In this document: piece after piece, positions 38,240-46,445 of the stretch
How the letters are laid out: every line of letters starts with the position of its first letter
Numbering within the stretch: position 1 is the stretch's first letter
Source of the DNA: Pseudomonas laurylsulfatiphila
GTDB taxonomy: Bacteria; Pseudomonadota; Gammaproteobacteria; Pseudomonadales; Pseudomonadaceae
NCBI RefSeq assembly: GCF_002934665.1
Contig: NZ_NIRS01000002.1
Span: 744,001-808,000 of the forward strand
DNA length: 64,000 nt
Direction: 5' to 3'
The notes under the pieces: generated by a model
Databases searched by the model: none
Seen by the model: only the letters and a program-made list of their open reading frames with translations
Told to the model about the DNA's origin: nothing
Translations under genes and position numbers: made by a program

Positions 38240-40822
38240 ATGCCCTCTATCGCCTTTCGTTTGCCTGTAAAACGCTCCGCCCTGGCTATGGCGGTGGTGT
38301 CGGCATTTTCGATACCCACCTTCGCTGCCGACACTCAACTGCAAACCGTCACCGTGCAAGCCAGCGCCAGCGATTCCGACGATGACGCCCTGCCCACCCG
38401 ACCGGAGTCGTCGGTTTACGGCGGCATCGAAACCAAGGTGATCGACACCCCGCGCTCGATCACCCAGGTCAACGCCGAGCAGTTGGCCAACGACCCGATC
38501 CGCAGCGCCGACGACCTGGTCAAATACGCGCCGGGCATCACTCGCGGTGGCGGCCAGAATGCCGGGATCGCGCCGCAGTTCCGCGCCCAGGGGTCTGAAG
38601 TGTTCCAGGACGGTCAGCGGGCTTACAGCGTACGCCATCCCGCCAACTTCAACGCCTATGAAGGCGCCGACATCGTCGCCGGACCGTCCTCGGTAACCTA
38701 TGGTTCGGTGTCAGGCAGTGGCGGTTACGTCAACTACCTGAGCAAAAAACCGAACTTCAGTGAATTCAAAACCAGGCTCAGTGGCGAGGTGGGCAGTTGG
38801 GTCCCTGACGGTGAATCCCGCGACGCCGCGAAATTCAGCGTCGATAACACCGGGCCGCTGAGTGACAACCTGGCGTATCGGCTCAGTATCACCAAGCAAC
38901 GTCAGGAAGACTTCTACGACAACGTCGACAACAATTTCGACGCGTTCTACGGTGCGCTGGCCTGGCGCAATGACAACGTGCGCGTCGACTGGAATGCCAG
39001 TTACGACGACTACTACGATTACAACATCACCCACGGCTGGAACCGCGCCAACCAGAAACTGGTGGACAGCGGCAAATACTACGCCGGGCGCGCTACACCG
39101 ATCATCCAGAACGGCAACACCCTGTGGTCGCCGGTACTGGCCTCCGGCGCCGCCGATGCACCGACCCTGGGTTGGGTCAAGCGCCAGCGTAACGCCCAAG
39201 GGCAATACAGCGCGGTCGATGGCAGTTTCCAGTCCGCCTCCCCCAACACCCGCAGCAACCCTGGCAGCCTGCGTGGCTGGGTGTATGACCCTTCGCTCGC
39301 CGGCAACGGCCTGACCTCCCTGTCCTCCCAGACCGGCCAGCGCGACGAAGATCAAAACACCTCGCGACGCTTCGCCACGCAACTGCGGGTGGAGGCGGAT
39401 CTGACCCCGACCATCACCTTGGCCAACAGTACGTTTTACCAGCGCTCACGGGACATGACCGATGCCGTCGGGTCGTTCCAGGTGCAGTCCAAGGACAATA
39501 TTTTCGACAACCGCTTCGAGTTCCGCTCGCGCAATGAAGTGCAACTGGGCGGCTTGACCCTGCGTGATGACAGCAATACAGGGCTGATCTACCGCCGCGA
39601 GTTCAACCAGTCGATCGCCGCCAACAACAGTTTCGGCTCGACCATCAACGCCTATGACCTGACCCAGGACCCGTCGGGCAAGAATCCCGGGGATCTGCTG
39701 GCACTGACCGGTGCCAACCCCGCCGGCGGTAACGCTGCCTGGATCGGCCAGGCCGGCGTACCGCAGTTTTCCAACACCTATGGCTGGCTGAATCTGCCGC
39801 CGATGTACCCGGCTGGCCATGGGTTGTACGCCGAATCCGTCGCGCCCTACACCGCACAAAGCACCTGGTCCACCCAGACGTTGTTCACCCAGCACAATCT
39901 GCGTTTCGGCGACCGTGCGGGCCTGAACATCGGCGCGAGCCGGAGCTGGATCGACGCTGAAATCGACAACCCCTTTGTGCTGGCCGGCGGTAATCCCCGC
40001 AAGGACAGCGACAATTACCGACTGTTTGCGTTCCAGGTCAGTCCGTACGTCAAACCGACCGAAAACAGCACGCTGTACTACACCTTCGATCGTTCACTGG
40101 CGGTCAATACCGGGTTCTTCTCCAACGGCCTGGGCTGGGGCAGCGGCGCTGGCGCGAACCTGCTCAACCCGCTGGCGTTCGAAAGTTTGAGCGTGCTGCA
40201 CGAAGTCGGGTTGAAAGTCGAACCCGTGCCCAACGAACTGTTCATGACCCTGGCCGCTTTCAAGCAGGCACGGGACCAGTCCCCCGACAGCAATAACAAC
40301 ATTGCCCGCCTGGTGATCAAGGGCGTGGAGTCAACCCTTCGCTACCAACCGGACAATCACCTGCGCACCGCCCTGAACCTTACAAAACTCAGCGCCTACA
40401 ACGAGTTTGCCTCCCAGGCCGGTTTTGCTTCGGCGGGCTTCATTCCCGACAACGGCACGGTGTTCGGCGACAACAACAGCCTGAACCAGCGACCGTCCGG
40501 GCGCTTCGACGCGGTACAGATCCCCGAGTACACCGCCAGTGGCTATATCGACTATCGCTTTGATTCAGGCTTTGGTGCCGAGCTCTCCGGCTGGTGGACG
40601 AGCAGTTGGTACCTGAACCTGAGCAAGACCGTGAAAATTCCGGACGAGTACAACCTCGACCTCGCGGTGTACTACCGCCAACCGCAGTGGAGCACCACGC
40701 TGCGCGTGCTCAACCTGACCAACGAACTGAACTTCGTCAGCGGCCTGGCCGGTTCCACCAATACCTTCCTGCAACCCATGCCCGGCCGCACGTTGCTGGC
40801 CCAGGTGGATTACCAGTTCTAA
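38240..40822 (+). CDS. TonB-dependent outer-membrane receptor, no. 1 (siderophore-receptor-like)
   Basis: An 860-residue receptor with signal peptide MPSIAFRLPVKRSALAMAVV (cleavage after TFA). A TonB-box-like LQTVTVQA is at the mature N-terminus. The plug domain has VIDTPRSITQVNAEQL and GADIVAGPSSVTYGSVSGSG, and the long barrel ends in LAQVDYQF with terminal Phe. No extra N-terminal signalling domain is seen, so it is probably not sigma/anti-sigma coupled. It sits between sulfur genes on the same strand. Likely to import a sulfur compound rather than a siderophore (context). The ATG at 38240 was chosen because the upstream frame is REP-derived. Confidence 0.9.
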   Translation: MPSIAFRLPVKRSALAMAVVSAFSIPTFAADTQLQTVTVQASASDSDDDALPTRPESSVYGGIETKVIDTPRSITQVNAEQLANDPIRSADDLVKYAPGITRGGGQNAGIAPQFRAQGSEVFQDGQRAYSVRHPANFNAYEGADIVAGPSSVTYGSVSGSGGYVNYLSKKPNFSEFKTRLSGEVGSWVPDGESRDAAKFSVDNTGPLSDNLAYRLSITKQRQEDFYDNVDNNFDAFYGALAWRNDNVRVDWNASYDDYYDYNITHGWNRANQKLVDSGKYYAGRATPIIQNGNTLWSPVLASGAADAPTLGWVKRQRNAQGQYSAVDGSFQSASPNTRSNPGSLRGWVYDPSLAGNGLTSLSSQTGQRDEDQNTSRRFATQLRVEADLTPTITLANSTFYQRSRDMTDAVGSFQVQSKDNIFDNRFEFRSRNEVQLGGLTLRDDSNTGLIYRREFNQSIAANNSFGSTINAYDLTQDPSGKNPGDLLALTGANPAGGNAAWIGQAGVPQFSNTYGWLNLPPMYPAGHGLYAESVAPYTAQSTWSTQTLFTQHNLRFGDRAGLNIGASRSWIDAEIDNPFVLAGGNPRKDSDNYRLFAFQVSPYVKPTENSTLYYTFDRSLAVNTGFFSNGLGWGSGAGANLLNPLAFESLSVLHEVGLKVEPVPNELFMTLAAFKQARDQSPDSNNNIARLVIKGVESTLRYQPDNHLRTALNLTKLSAYNEFASQAGFASAGFIPDNGTVFGDNNSLNQRPSGRFDAVQIPEYTASGYIDYRFDSGFGAELSGWWTSSWYLNLSKTVKIPDEYNLDLAVYYRQPQWSTTLRVLNLTNELNFVSGLAGSTNTFLQPMPGRTLLAQVDYQF

Positions 40823-40862
40823 GCCCGCGGCCAGCCCGCTTATCGCCACCAGGAGTGTTCCC

Positions 40863-41948
40863 ATGTCCATTGAATTCGTCGGCATGATTTTCCCCCGCCA
40901 GTGGTCCGAGACCCGAGGCGTTCGCAGCCCGGATTTCGATCTGGAGTTTATCCGTCACCACGCCCGTGCCCACGAGCACGCCGGCTTTGACCGGGTGCTG
41001 ATCGCCAGCGGCCCGGGCAGCGCGGACAGTTTGCAGATCGCCGCCTACGCCGCCGCGCACACCGAGCGCCTGGGGTTCATGATCGCCCACCGCCCGGCCC
41101 TCACCGCGCCGACCGTCGCCGCCAGGGCCTTTGCGACACTGGATCACACCACGGGCGGCGGACGGATTCGCCTGCATGCCATCACCGGCATCACCGCCGA
41201 GCCCCAAGAAGGTGACTTCCTGCTGGACAAGACCGAGCGCTATAAACGCACCGATGAGTACCTGGAGATCGTCAGGCGCACCTGGACCGCTGAAGAGCCT
41301 TTCGACTTCGAGGGGCAGTACTTCAACATCAAGGGTGCCTTCTCACCGGTCAAGCCGTTGCAAAAACCGCACATTCCGATTTCCTTTGGCGGGTCTTCGG
41401 ATATCGCCTATCAGATCGCCGTCAAGCACGCGGACCTGTATGCCTTGTGGGGCGAGCCTTTGACCGGTGTGGCCGAGCAGATCGGCAAGCTTCGCGCGGC
41501 CGCCGGCGCGGCGGGTGTGGAGGCGCCGAGGGTCAGCCTGTCCGTGCGTTTGATTCTTGGCGCGACCGAGGAACTGGCGTGGCAACGGGCGCAACAGATC
41601 CTCGAACAGATCAAGGCCAATCCACAGTTCGCGGCCGGTAGTCCCTGGCAAAAACGCATCAAGGGTACCGGCTCCGAACGCTTGCTGGCCGCCGCGGCCC
41701 TGGGCGACCGTCACGACCGTGCGCTGTGGATGCCCACCGCCACCGCCGTCGGCGCCTATGGCGACACGACAGCCCTGGTCGGCACCCCGGAAACCGTGGC
41801 CCAGGCGTTGCTCGACTACGTGGATCTGGGTGTGACCACCTTTCTCAATCGTGGCTACGACCCGCTCTACGACACGGTTGATTACGGCCGCTGGATAATC
41901 CCGGCGGTGCGCGAAGAAGCACGCCGGCGAAAGGCGCGTGTGGCGTAA
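40863..41948 (+). CDS. LLM-class flavin-dependent monooxygenase, no. 2
   Basis: A 361-residue luciferase-fold oxygenase. Landmarks are FDLEFIRHHARAHEHAGFDR, MIAHRPALTAPTVAARAFAT, GRIRLHAITGITAEPQEGDF, KTERYKRTDEYLEIVRRTW and PISFGGSSDIAYQIAVKHAD. SsuD-like features are clear, but it is shorter and lacks the usual SsuD HPHLEEA end (it has VTTFLNRGYDPLYD instead). The ATG at 40863 follows CAGGAG, about 40 bases after the TonB gene. Last gene of unit 1. It probably acts on a different sulfur compound from the other three LLM enzymes. Confidence 0.88.
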   Translation: MSIEFVGMIFPRQWSETRGVRSPDFDLEFIRHHARAHEHAGFDRVLIASGPGSADSLQIAAYAAAHTERLGFMIAHRPALTAPTVAARAFATLDHTTGGGRIRLHAITGITAEPQEGDFLLDKTERYKRTDEYLEIVRRTWTAEEPFDFEGQYFNIKGAFSPVKPLQKPHIPISFGGSSDIAYQIAVKHADLYALWGEPLTGVAEQIGKLRAAAGAAGVEAPRVSLSVRLILGATEELAWQRAQQILEQIKANPQFAAGSPWQKRIKGTGSERLLAAAALGDRHDRALWMPTATAVGAYGDTTALVGTPETVAQALLDYVDLGVTTFLNRGYDPLYDTVDYGRWIIPAVREEARRRKARVA

Positions 41949-41959
41949 TAGCGGAGCAA

Positions 41960-42094
41960 GGCGCATCGACGCCATCGCCGGCAAGCCGGCTCCTACAAAA
42001 CCGTATTCACAACGCTCAACCGTAGGAGCTGGCTTGCCAGCGATGGCGGCGGCACATTCACTACCAAATCGCCGGCAAGCCGGCTCCTACAGCC
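41960..42094. repeat. REP elements (CGCCGGCAAGCCGGC type) left of the RAYT gene
   Basis: An arm CATCGCCGGCAAGCCGGCTC at about 41972 and an inverted pair at 42021-42094 (CGTAGGAGCTGGCTTGCCAG to CGCCGGCAAGCCGGCTCCTA). The right arm overlaps the last codons of the RAYT gene. Confidence 0.83.
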
Positions 42095-42545
42095 ATTTTG
42101 CGTCCCACAATGGGTAATCGTGTACACGCCTGACAAGACCTGCCCGTATCGGATTGGCAATGACGTAACGCGCCACCGCCAGCAAGTCCTCTTCACATCG
42201 AATGGCCCGGTCATGAAAGCCTTTTTGCCATAGTCGTCCATTGCGTCCGAGGTTGGCATTGATTGCTCGTGCGCTACGGGATTTGGTGGCCAGCATCAAC
42301 GCGGGCAGCGTGCTGCTCTTCAGTTCAACCAGCCAGTGAAAATGATCTGGCATTACCACCCAAGCCAGGGAGTCGGCCAGATCGTCGGTGTGCGCCTGTT
42401 GAAATTGCCGCACCAGTAATCGCCCGGTCTGCCAATTGGTAAACAACGGCTCTCGGTATCGGGTCACAGCGGTCAGCAAATAGATTTGTCCGGATTGGGA
42501 ATAACGCCCGGCGCGTAGCCGGCTCGCGTGAGGAAGATCAGGCAT
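42087..42545 (-). CDS. REP-associated tyrosine transposase (RAYT, Y1/HUH type)
   Basis: A 152-residue RAYT of the TnpA-REP family. Such proteins cut and join single-stranded REP DNA and are thought to have spread REPINs. The HUH motif is His68-Phe-His70 in VMPDHFHWLVEL. The catalytic Tyr127 lies in ARYVIANPIRAGLV (Tyr-x3-Asn-Pro). The conserved RLWQKGFHDRAI is also present. It lies at the boundary of convergent units 1 and 2 and is flanked on both sides by CGCCGGCAAGCCGGC-type REPs, as expected for a RAYT and its own elements. Probably intact. The start is ATG at 42545. Confidence 0.92.
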   Translation of the reverse strand: MPDLPHASRLRAGRYSQSGQIYLLTAVTRYREPLFTNWQTGRLLVRQFQQAHTDDLADSLAWVVMPDHFHWLVELKSSTLPALMLATKSRSARAINANLGRNGRLWQKGFHDRAIRCEEDLLAVARYVIANPIRAGLVRRVHDYPLWDAKWL

Positions 42546-42640
42546 TCCATTGCCCTCTTGTGTTCAAGACAGAATCACAAGGCTAGAGCGCGAGGATGAA
42601 TGTCGTCGCCAATGTCGGGTTCCGGATGTGTCCGTACGAA

Positions 42641-42721
42641 CGCCATCGCCGGCAAGCCGGCTCCTACAAGGTCGTATCCGCAGCGGCCATTTGTAGGAGC
42701 TGGCTTGCCAGCGATGGCGAT
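42641..42721. repeat. REP pair (CGCCGGCAAGCCGGC type) right of the RAYT gene
   Basis: CATCGCCGGCAAGCCGGCTC paired with TGTAGGAGCTGGCTTGCCAG. It ends just before the stop codon of the ABC ATPase gene, so it marks the 3' end of unit 2. Confidence 0.85.
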
Positions 42722-42728
42722 GCCGGTA

Positions 42729-44531
42729 TCACCTCAATGTCGGGGAGTTTTCGAGCAACGTACGGGTATAGGCCGCCTGCGGATGATCCAGCACTTGGTC
42801 CACCTCCCCCTGCTCCACCACGCGCCCCAGTTTCAGCACCAGCACGCGGTCGGCGATGGCGCGGACCACGCCGAGGTCGTGGGTGACGAACAGCAGCGTC
42901 AACCCCTCTCGTTGCAATTGCTGCAACAGCGCCAGGATCGAGGCCTGCACTGACACGTCCAGCGCCGAGGTGATTTCGTCGCAGATCAGCAGCTTTGGCT
43001 CGCACACCAGCGCCCGGGCGATCGCCACGCGCTGACGCTCGCCACCGGACAGGCTGTGGGGATACAGGTCTGCCACCGAGGCTGGCAGCGAAACCCGCTT
43101 GAGCACCGCCTCCACACGCTCCCGTGCGGCAGCACCCTTTATGCCGAAAAAATGCTCCAACGGCGCGCTCAGGGTCTGATAAACCGATTGCCGTAGGTTC
43201 AACGCCCGGTACGGGTTCTGGAAGATGTACTGGATCTGATGCCGTTGCACCGCGTCACGCTGGCGCGCCGACAGACTCAACGACTCACCGGCATAAAACA
43301 GCTCACCCTCGGCGTTTTCGCCCAGCCCGGCCACAGCACGCGCCAGGCTGGTCTTGCCCGAGCCGGACTCACCCACCAGCGCCAGGCACTCCCCGGCGGC
43401 CACCTTCAGAGAAACATCGAACAGCACCTGTCGATCATAGGCCACGTTCAGATCCTTGATCTCCAGCAACGGCGCGCGCGCCGGCGCCTCGATGGCCGCC
43501 AACACGGGTATCGGGCCAACCACCGGCAACGCCTGAAGATGCGGGTCCAGGCACGCTACCCTTTGCTGTGACGACAGGTCCCGCAGTCCCGGTTCGACCA
43601 CCGCGCACGCGGCGACACGACGCGCACACCTTGGCGCGAATGCACAACCTGACGGCCGCTGCCCCGGTGCCGGTGCATGCCCCGGGATCGCCTGAAGATC
43701 CCGGCGCTGCGCAACGTCGGGAATCGCCGCCAGCAAGCCCCGCGTGTAGGGGTGCGCCGGCTGATGAAACAGCGCCGGGCGCTGGGCGACTTCGACAATC
43801 CGCCCGGCATACATCACCATCACCCGGTCCACCAGGTCCTTGATCACCGCGAGGTCATGGGACACATACACCGCGGCCACCCCCAGGCTTTTACACAAAC
43901 GGCGCAACGTCGCCAGGATGTGGGCCTGGGTGGTGACGTCCAGCGCGGTCGTGGGTTCATCGAGGACGATCAATGCCGGGCGCAGGACAAAGGCCAGCGC
44001 CAGCATCACCCGCTGCTGCTGCCCACCAGACAGTTGATGGGGAAAACGGCGCAGAAACTGCGCATCGTCGGGCAGGCCGACATCGCGCAGTGTCTCGACG
44101 ATGCGCTGCTCTTGTGCGGCGCGATCAAGTTGAATCTGATGCGCCCCCAGCGTTTCGCGCAGCAGGCTGCCAATACGCAGCGCCGGATTGAGGGCCGTCG
44201 CAGGGTCCTGGGCCACATACCCGATCAGGCTGCCACGGGCCCGGCGCAAGGCCTCGCCCTGCAACGTCAACATTGATTGACCGGACACCTCGACCTGCCC
44301 ACCGACAATCCGCGCCCCCCTTCGTGCATGAGCCAGCAAGGCTGTCGCCAGGGTGGTTTTGCCCGACCCCGATTCGCCCACCAACCCAAGAATTTCTCCG
44401 GCCTCCAGGCTGAAGGTCACATCGGACAGCACATCAATCTGTCCCGGCAACTCGACCCGCAAGTCCCGCACCTGCAACACCTGCGCATTCAGCACAGAGG
44501 AACGGGACTCGATCCCGGCAATGGCGTTCAT
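42729..44531 (-). CDS. Oligopeptide-type ABC importer, fused double ATPase
   Basis: A 600-residue protein with two complete ATPase domains in tandem, like YejF/GsiA. Domain 1 has Walker A GESGSGKTT (residues 52-60) and signature LSGGQQQRVMLA with LIVLDEPTTALDVT. Domain 2 has GESGSGKTSLARA and LSGGERQRVAIARAL with ICDEITSALDVS. Between them is the oligopeptide ABC C-terminal motif GCAFAPRCARRVAAC. It powers uptake through the two permeases upstream. ATG 44531 overlaps the preceding permease stop by four bases, so the genes are translationally coupled. Last gene of unit 2. The substrate is probably an organosulfur compound rather than a peptide (context). Confidence 0.92.
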   Translation of the reverse strand: MNAIAGIESRSSVLNAQVLQVRDLRVELPGQIDVLSDVTFSLEAGEILGLVGESGSGKTTLATALLAHARRGARIVGGQVEVSGQSMLTLQGEALRRARGSLIGYVAQDPATALNPALRIGSLLRETLGAHQIQLDRAAQEQRIVETLRDVGLPDDAQFLRRFPHQLSGGQQQRVMLALAFVLRPALIVLDEPTTALDVTTQAHILATLRRLCKSLGVAAVYVSHDLAVIKDLVDRVMVMYAGRIVEVAQRPALFHQPAHPYTRGLLAAIPDVAQRRDLQAIPGHAPAPGQRPSGCAFAPRCARRVAACAVVEPGLRDLSSQQRVACLDPHLQALPVVGPIPVLAAIEAPARAPLLEIKDLNVAYDRQVLFDVSLKVAAGECLALVGESGSGKTSLARAVAGLGENAEGELFYAGESLSLSARQRDAVQRHQIQYIFQNPYRALNLRQSVYQTLSAPLEHFFGIKGAAARERVEAVLKRVSLPASVADLYPHSLSGGERQRVAIARALVCEPKLLICDEITSALDVSVQASILALLQQLQREGLTLLFVTHDLGVVRAIADRVLVLKLGRVVEQGEVDQVLDHPQAAYTRTLLENSPTLR

Positions 44532-45373
44532 GGCTGTTTTTCTCCGATCCGTGAGCTGCTGCGGCCAATGCCTTCGGCCAGAATGTTGGTGCCATAGGCA
44601 AAGATGCCAATCAGGATGGCCGGCGCCAACACCGCCCAGGGCTGTACCAGCAACCCAGCCTGGTTCTCGTTGATCATCAGCCCCCAATCAGCGGTCGGCG
44701 GCGCCACGCCGTAACCGAGAAAACTCAGCCCCGAGAGCATGCCCACGCCCCAGGTCAGCATGTTGCCGAAGTGCACCAGCAGCGGCGTGAGGATGTTTGG
44801 CAGGATTTCCTTGAACAGAATCCGTCGCCGCGAATAGCCCATCATCTGTGCGGCCTCGACGAACTCCTGCCCCGCCACGGCCACCGCGCTGCCCCGGGCC
44901 AGGCGAATGACCCCGGGGGTGAAGGCAATGGCCACGGTCAGCACAATGAGCCAGGGCGCGCGGCCCAGCATGGAGACGATCAACAGCACCAGAATCAGGT
45001 CGGGAAAGGCCAGCGACACGTCCGCCAGCCAGGTAATCAATTGATCCAGGCGCCGTCGGGAGAACCCCGCCAACAGGCCCAGAGAGCTGCCCACGAGCAA
45101 CGCAATCGAGGCCGCCGCCACTGACATCCACAGCACCGACACGCCGCCGCTGAGCAAGCGCGACAACACGTCGTGCCCGAGAAAGTCATACCCCAGCAAG
45201 GCCTTGCCCACGGGGGCGCCATACACCGAACCGACCATTTCTGTCGGGCTGTGGGGCGCCAGCCACGGCCCCAAAAGTGCCAGCGCTACCACCAGCGAAG
45301 TGATCACCGCGCCCTTGCGGGTTTGCGGTTCGGCCAGCCACAGGAGCCAGCGAGCGCGTCGCGAATCAGTCAT
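44528..45373 (-). CDS. Oligopeptide-type ABC importer permease (DppC-like)
   Basis: A 281-residue inner-membrane permease with about six helices. It starts with the DppC-type cytoplasmic N-terminus (SRRARWLLWLAEPQTRKG). The ABC permease EAA motif is EAAQMMGYSRRRILFKEILP, with YDFLGHDVLSRLLSGG nearby as in DppC/OppC proteins. It pairs with the DppB-like protein 10 bases upstream and overlaps the ATPase gene by four bases. Part of the unit 2 importer. Confidence 0.92.
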   Translation of the reverse strand: MTDSRRARWLLWLAEPQTRKGAVITSLVVALALLGPWLAPHSPTEMVGSVYGAPVGKALLGYDFLGHDVLSRLLSGGVSVLWMSVAAASIALLVGSSLGLLAGFSRRRLDQLITWLADVSLAFPDLILVLLIVSMLGRAPWLIVLTVAIAFTPGVIRLARGSAVAVAGQEFVEAAQMMGYSRRRILFKEILPNILTPLLVHFGNMLTWGVGMLSGLSFLGYGVAPPTADWGLMINENQAGLLVQPWAVLAPAILIGIFAYGTNILAEGIGRSSSRIGEKQP

Positions 45374-45383
45374 GCATCACCTC

Positions 45384-46445
45384 TCAAGGTGCCTTGGATG
45401 GAGAACGCCGCCACCAGGGCTGAATGCCCCGACGGTTGCGCCGGATCAGGGTGACCCGGCGGGCGGTACGAAGCTTGGGTGTCAGCAGCACGGTCAACAG
45501 ATCCGCGAGCAGGTTGATCAGCACCACGCCCAGGGTGATCACCAGCACGATGGCCTGGATCATCGGCAAGTCGCGCATCTGTATCGCTGAATTGAGCGAA
45601 GTGCCGATGCCCGGATAACTGAAAATCACCTCTGCCAGCAACGCCCCGCCGATCAGGGTGCGCAGGGTCAGGGCCACTCCCTGGATCGCCGGAATCAGCG
45701 CGTTGGGCAAGGTGTGACGCCAGACGATGCGCCACTCGGGAATGCCCCGCAGCCGTGCGGCGACGACATAGTCCGATTCCAGCGCTTCGATCATCGACGC
45801 CCGCACCATGCGCGTCAGGTACGGCAGCGCCGACAGACTCAGGGCCAGTACCGGCAACACCAGAAACTGCAATTGGCGTAGCAGCGATTTGTCCGGATCG
45901 AGGATCGACACCGCCGGCAGCAGATCCATGTGTGGCATGGAAAACAACAGGACCAGACCGATCGCCAAGAGGAAACCCGGCGTGGCCTTGAGGAAAATCA
46001 GCAGCGAAAGAACCCGGCGATCGAGGCGGCTGTCACGGCGCAAGGCCAGGGACACGCCCAACAACAAGGCGGCTGGCACGACCACGGCAATCACGCCGGC
46101 GAGCAGCGCCAAGGTGTAGCCAAAACGCCCGAACAGAATGCTGCCAACCGGTGCATTGGAGTCCAGCGACACACCCAGTTCCCCCCTCAGGGCGTGCCCG
46201 AGCCAACGCAGGTATTGCTCCAGAATCGGCCGATCCAGACCCAGCTGGCGTTGCAGGGTGAGGATGCTTTCCAGCGGTGCATCGGGGCCGAGGATCACTC
46301 GCGCAGGGTCCGAGGGCAGTGCCTGGGTGGCGATGAACACCACCAGGCTGATGACCCACGCGGTCAACAGGCCGTAACCCAATCGCCCGATGAACCAGGA
46401 CAGCCAGGCCGGTGTACGCGGGGTTTTGCAGGACGGTTCAAACAT
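45384..46445 (-). CDS. Oligopeptide-type ABC importer permease (DppB-like)
   Basis: A 353-residue permease. The N-terminal helix has GYGLLTAWVISLVVFIATQA, followed by the DppB-type periplasmic LPSDPARVILGPDAPLESIL and LGLDRPILEQYLRWLGHAL. The EAA-like motif is AARLRGIPEWRIVWRHTLP with NALIPAIQGVAL. The C-terminus carries a basic tail of about 30 residues (RTARRVTLIRRNRRG) beyond the usual end. Its start overlaps the end of the binding-protein gene by eight bases. Partner of the DppC-like subunit. Confidence 0.92.
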   Translation of the reverse strand: MFEPSCKTPRTPAWLSWFIGRLGYGLLTAWVISLVVFIATQALPSDPARVILGPDAPLESILTLQRQLGLDRPILEQYLRWLGHALRGELGVSLDSNAPVGSILFGRFGYTLALLAGVIAVVVPAALLLGVSLALRRDSRLDRRVLSLLIFLKATPGFLLAIGLVLLFSMPHMDLLPAVSILDPDKSLLRQLQFLVLPVLALSLSALPYLTRMVRASMIEALESDYVVAARLRGIPEWRIVWRHTLPNALIPAIQGVALTLRTLIGGALLAEVIFSYPGIGTSLNSAIQMRDLPMIQAIVLVITLGVVLINLLADLLTVLLTPKLRTARRVTLIRRNRRGIQPWWRRSPSKAP

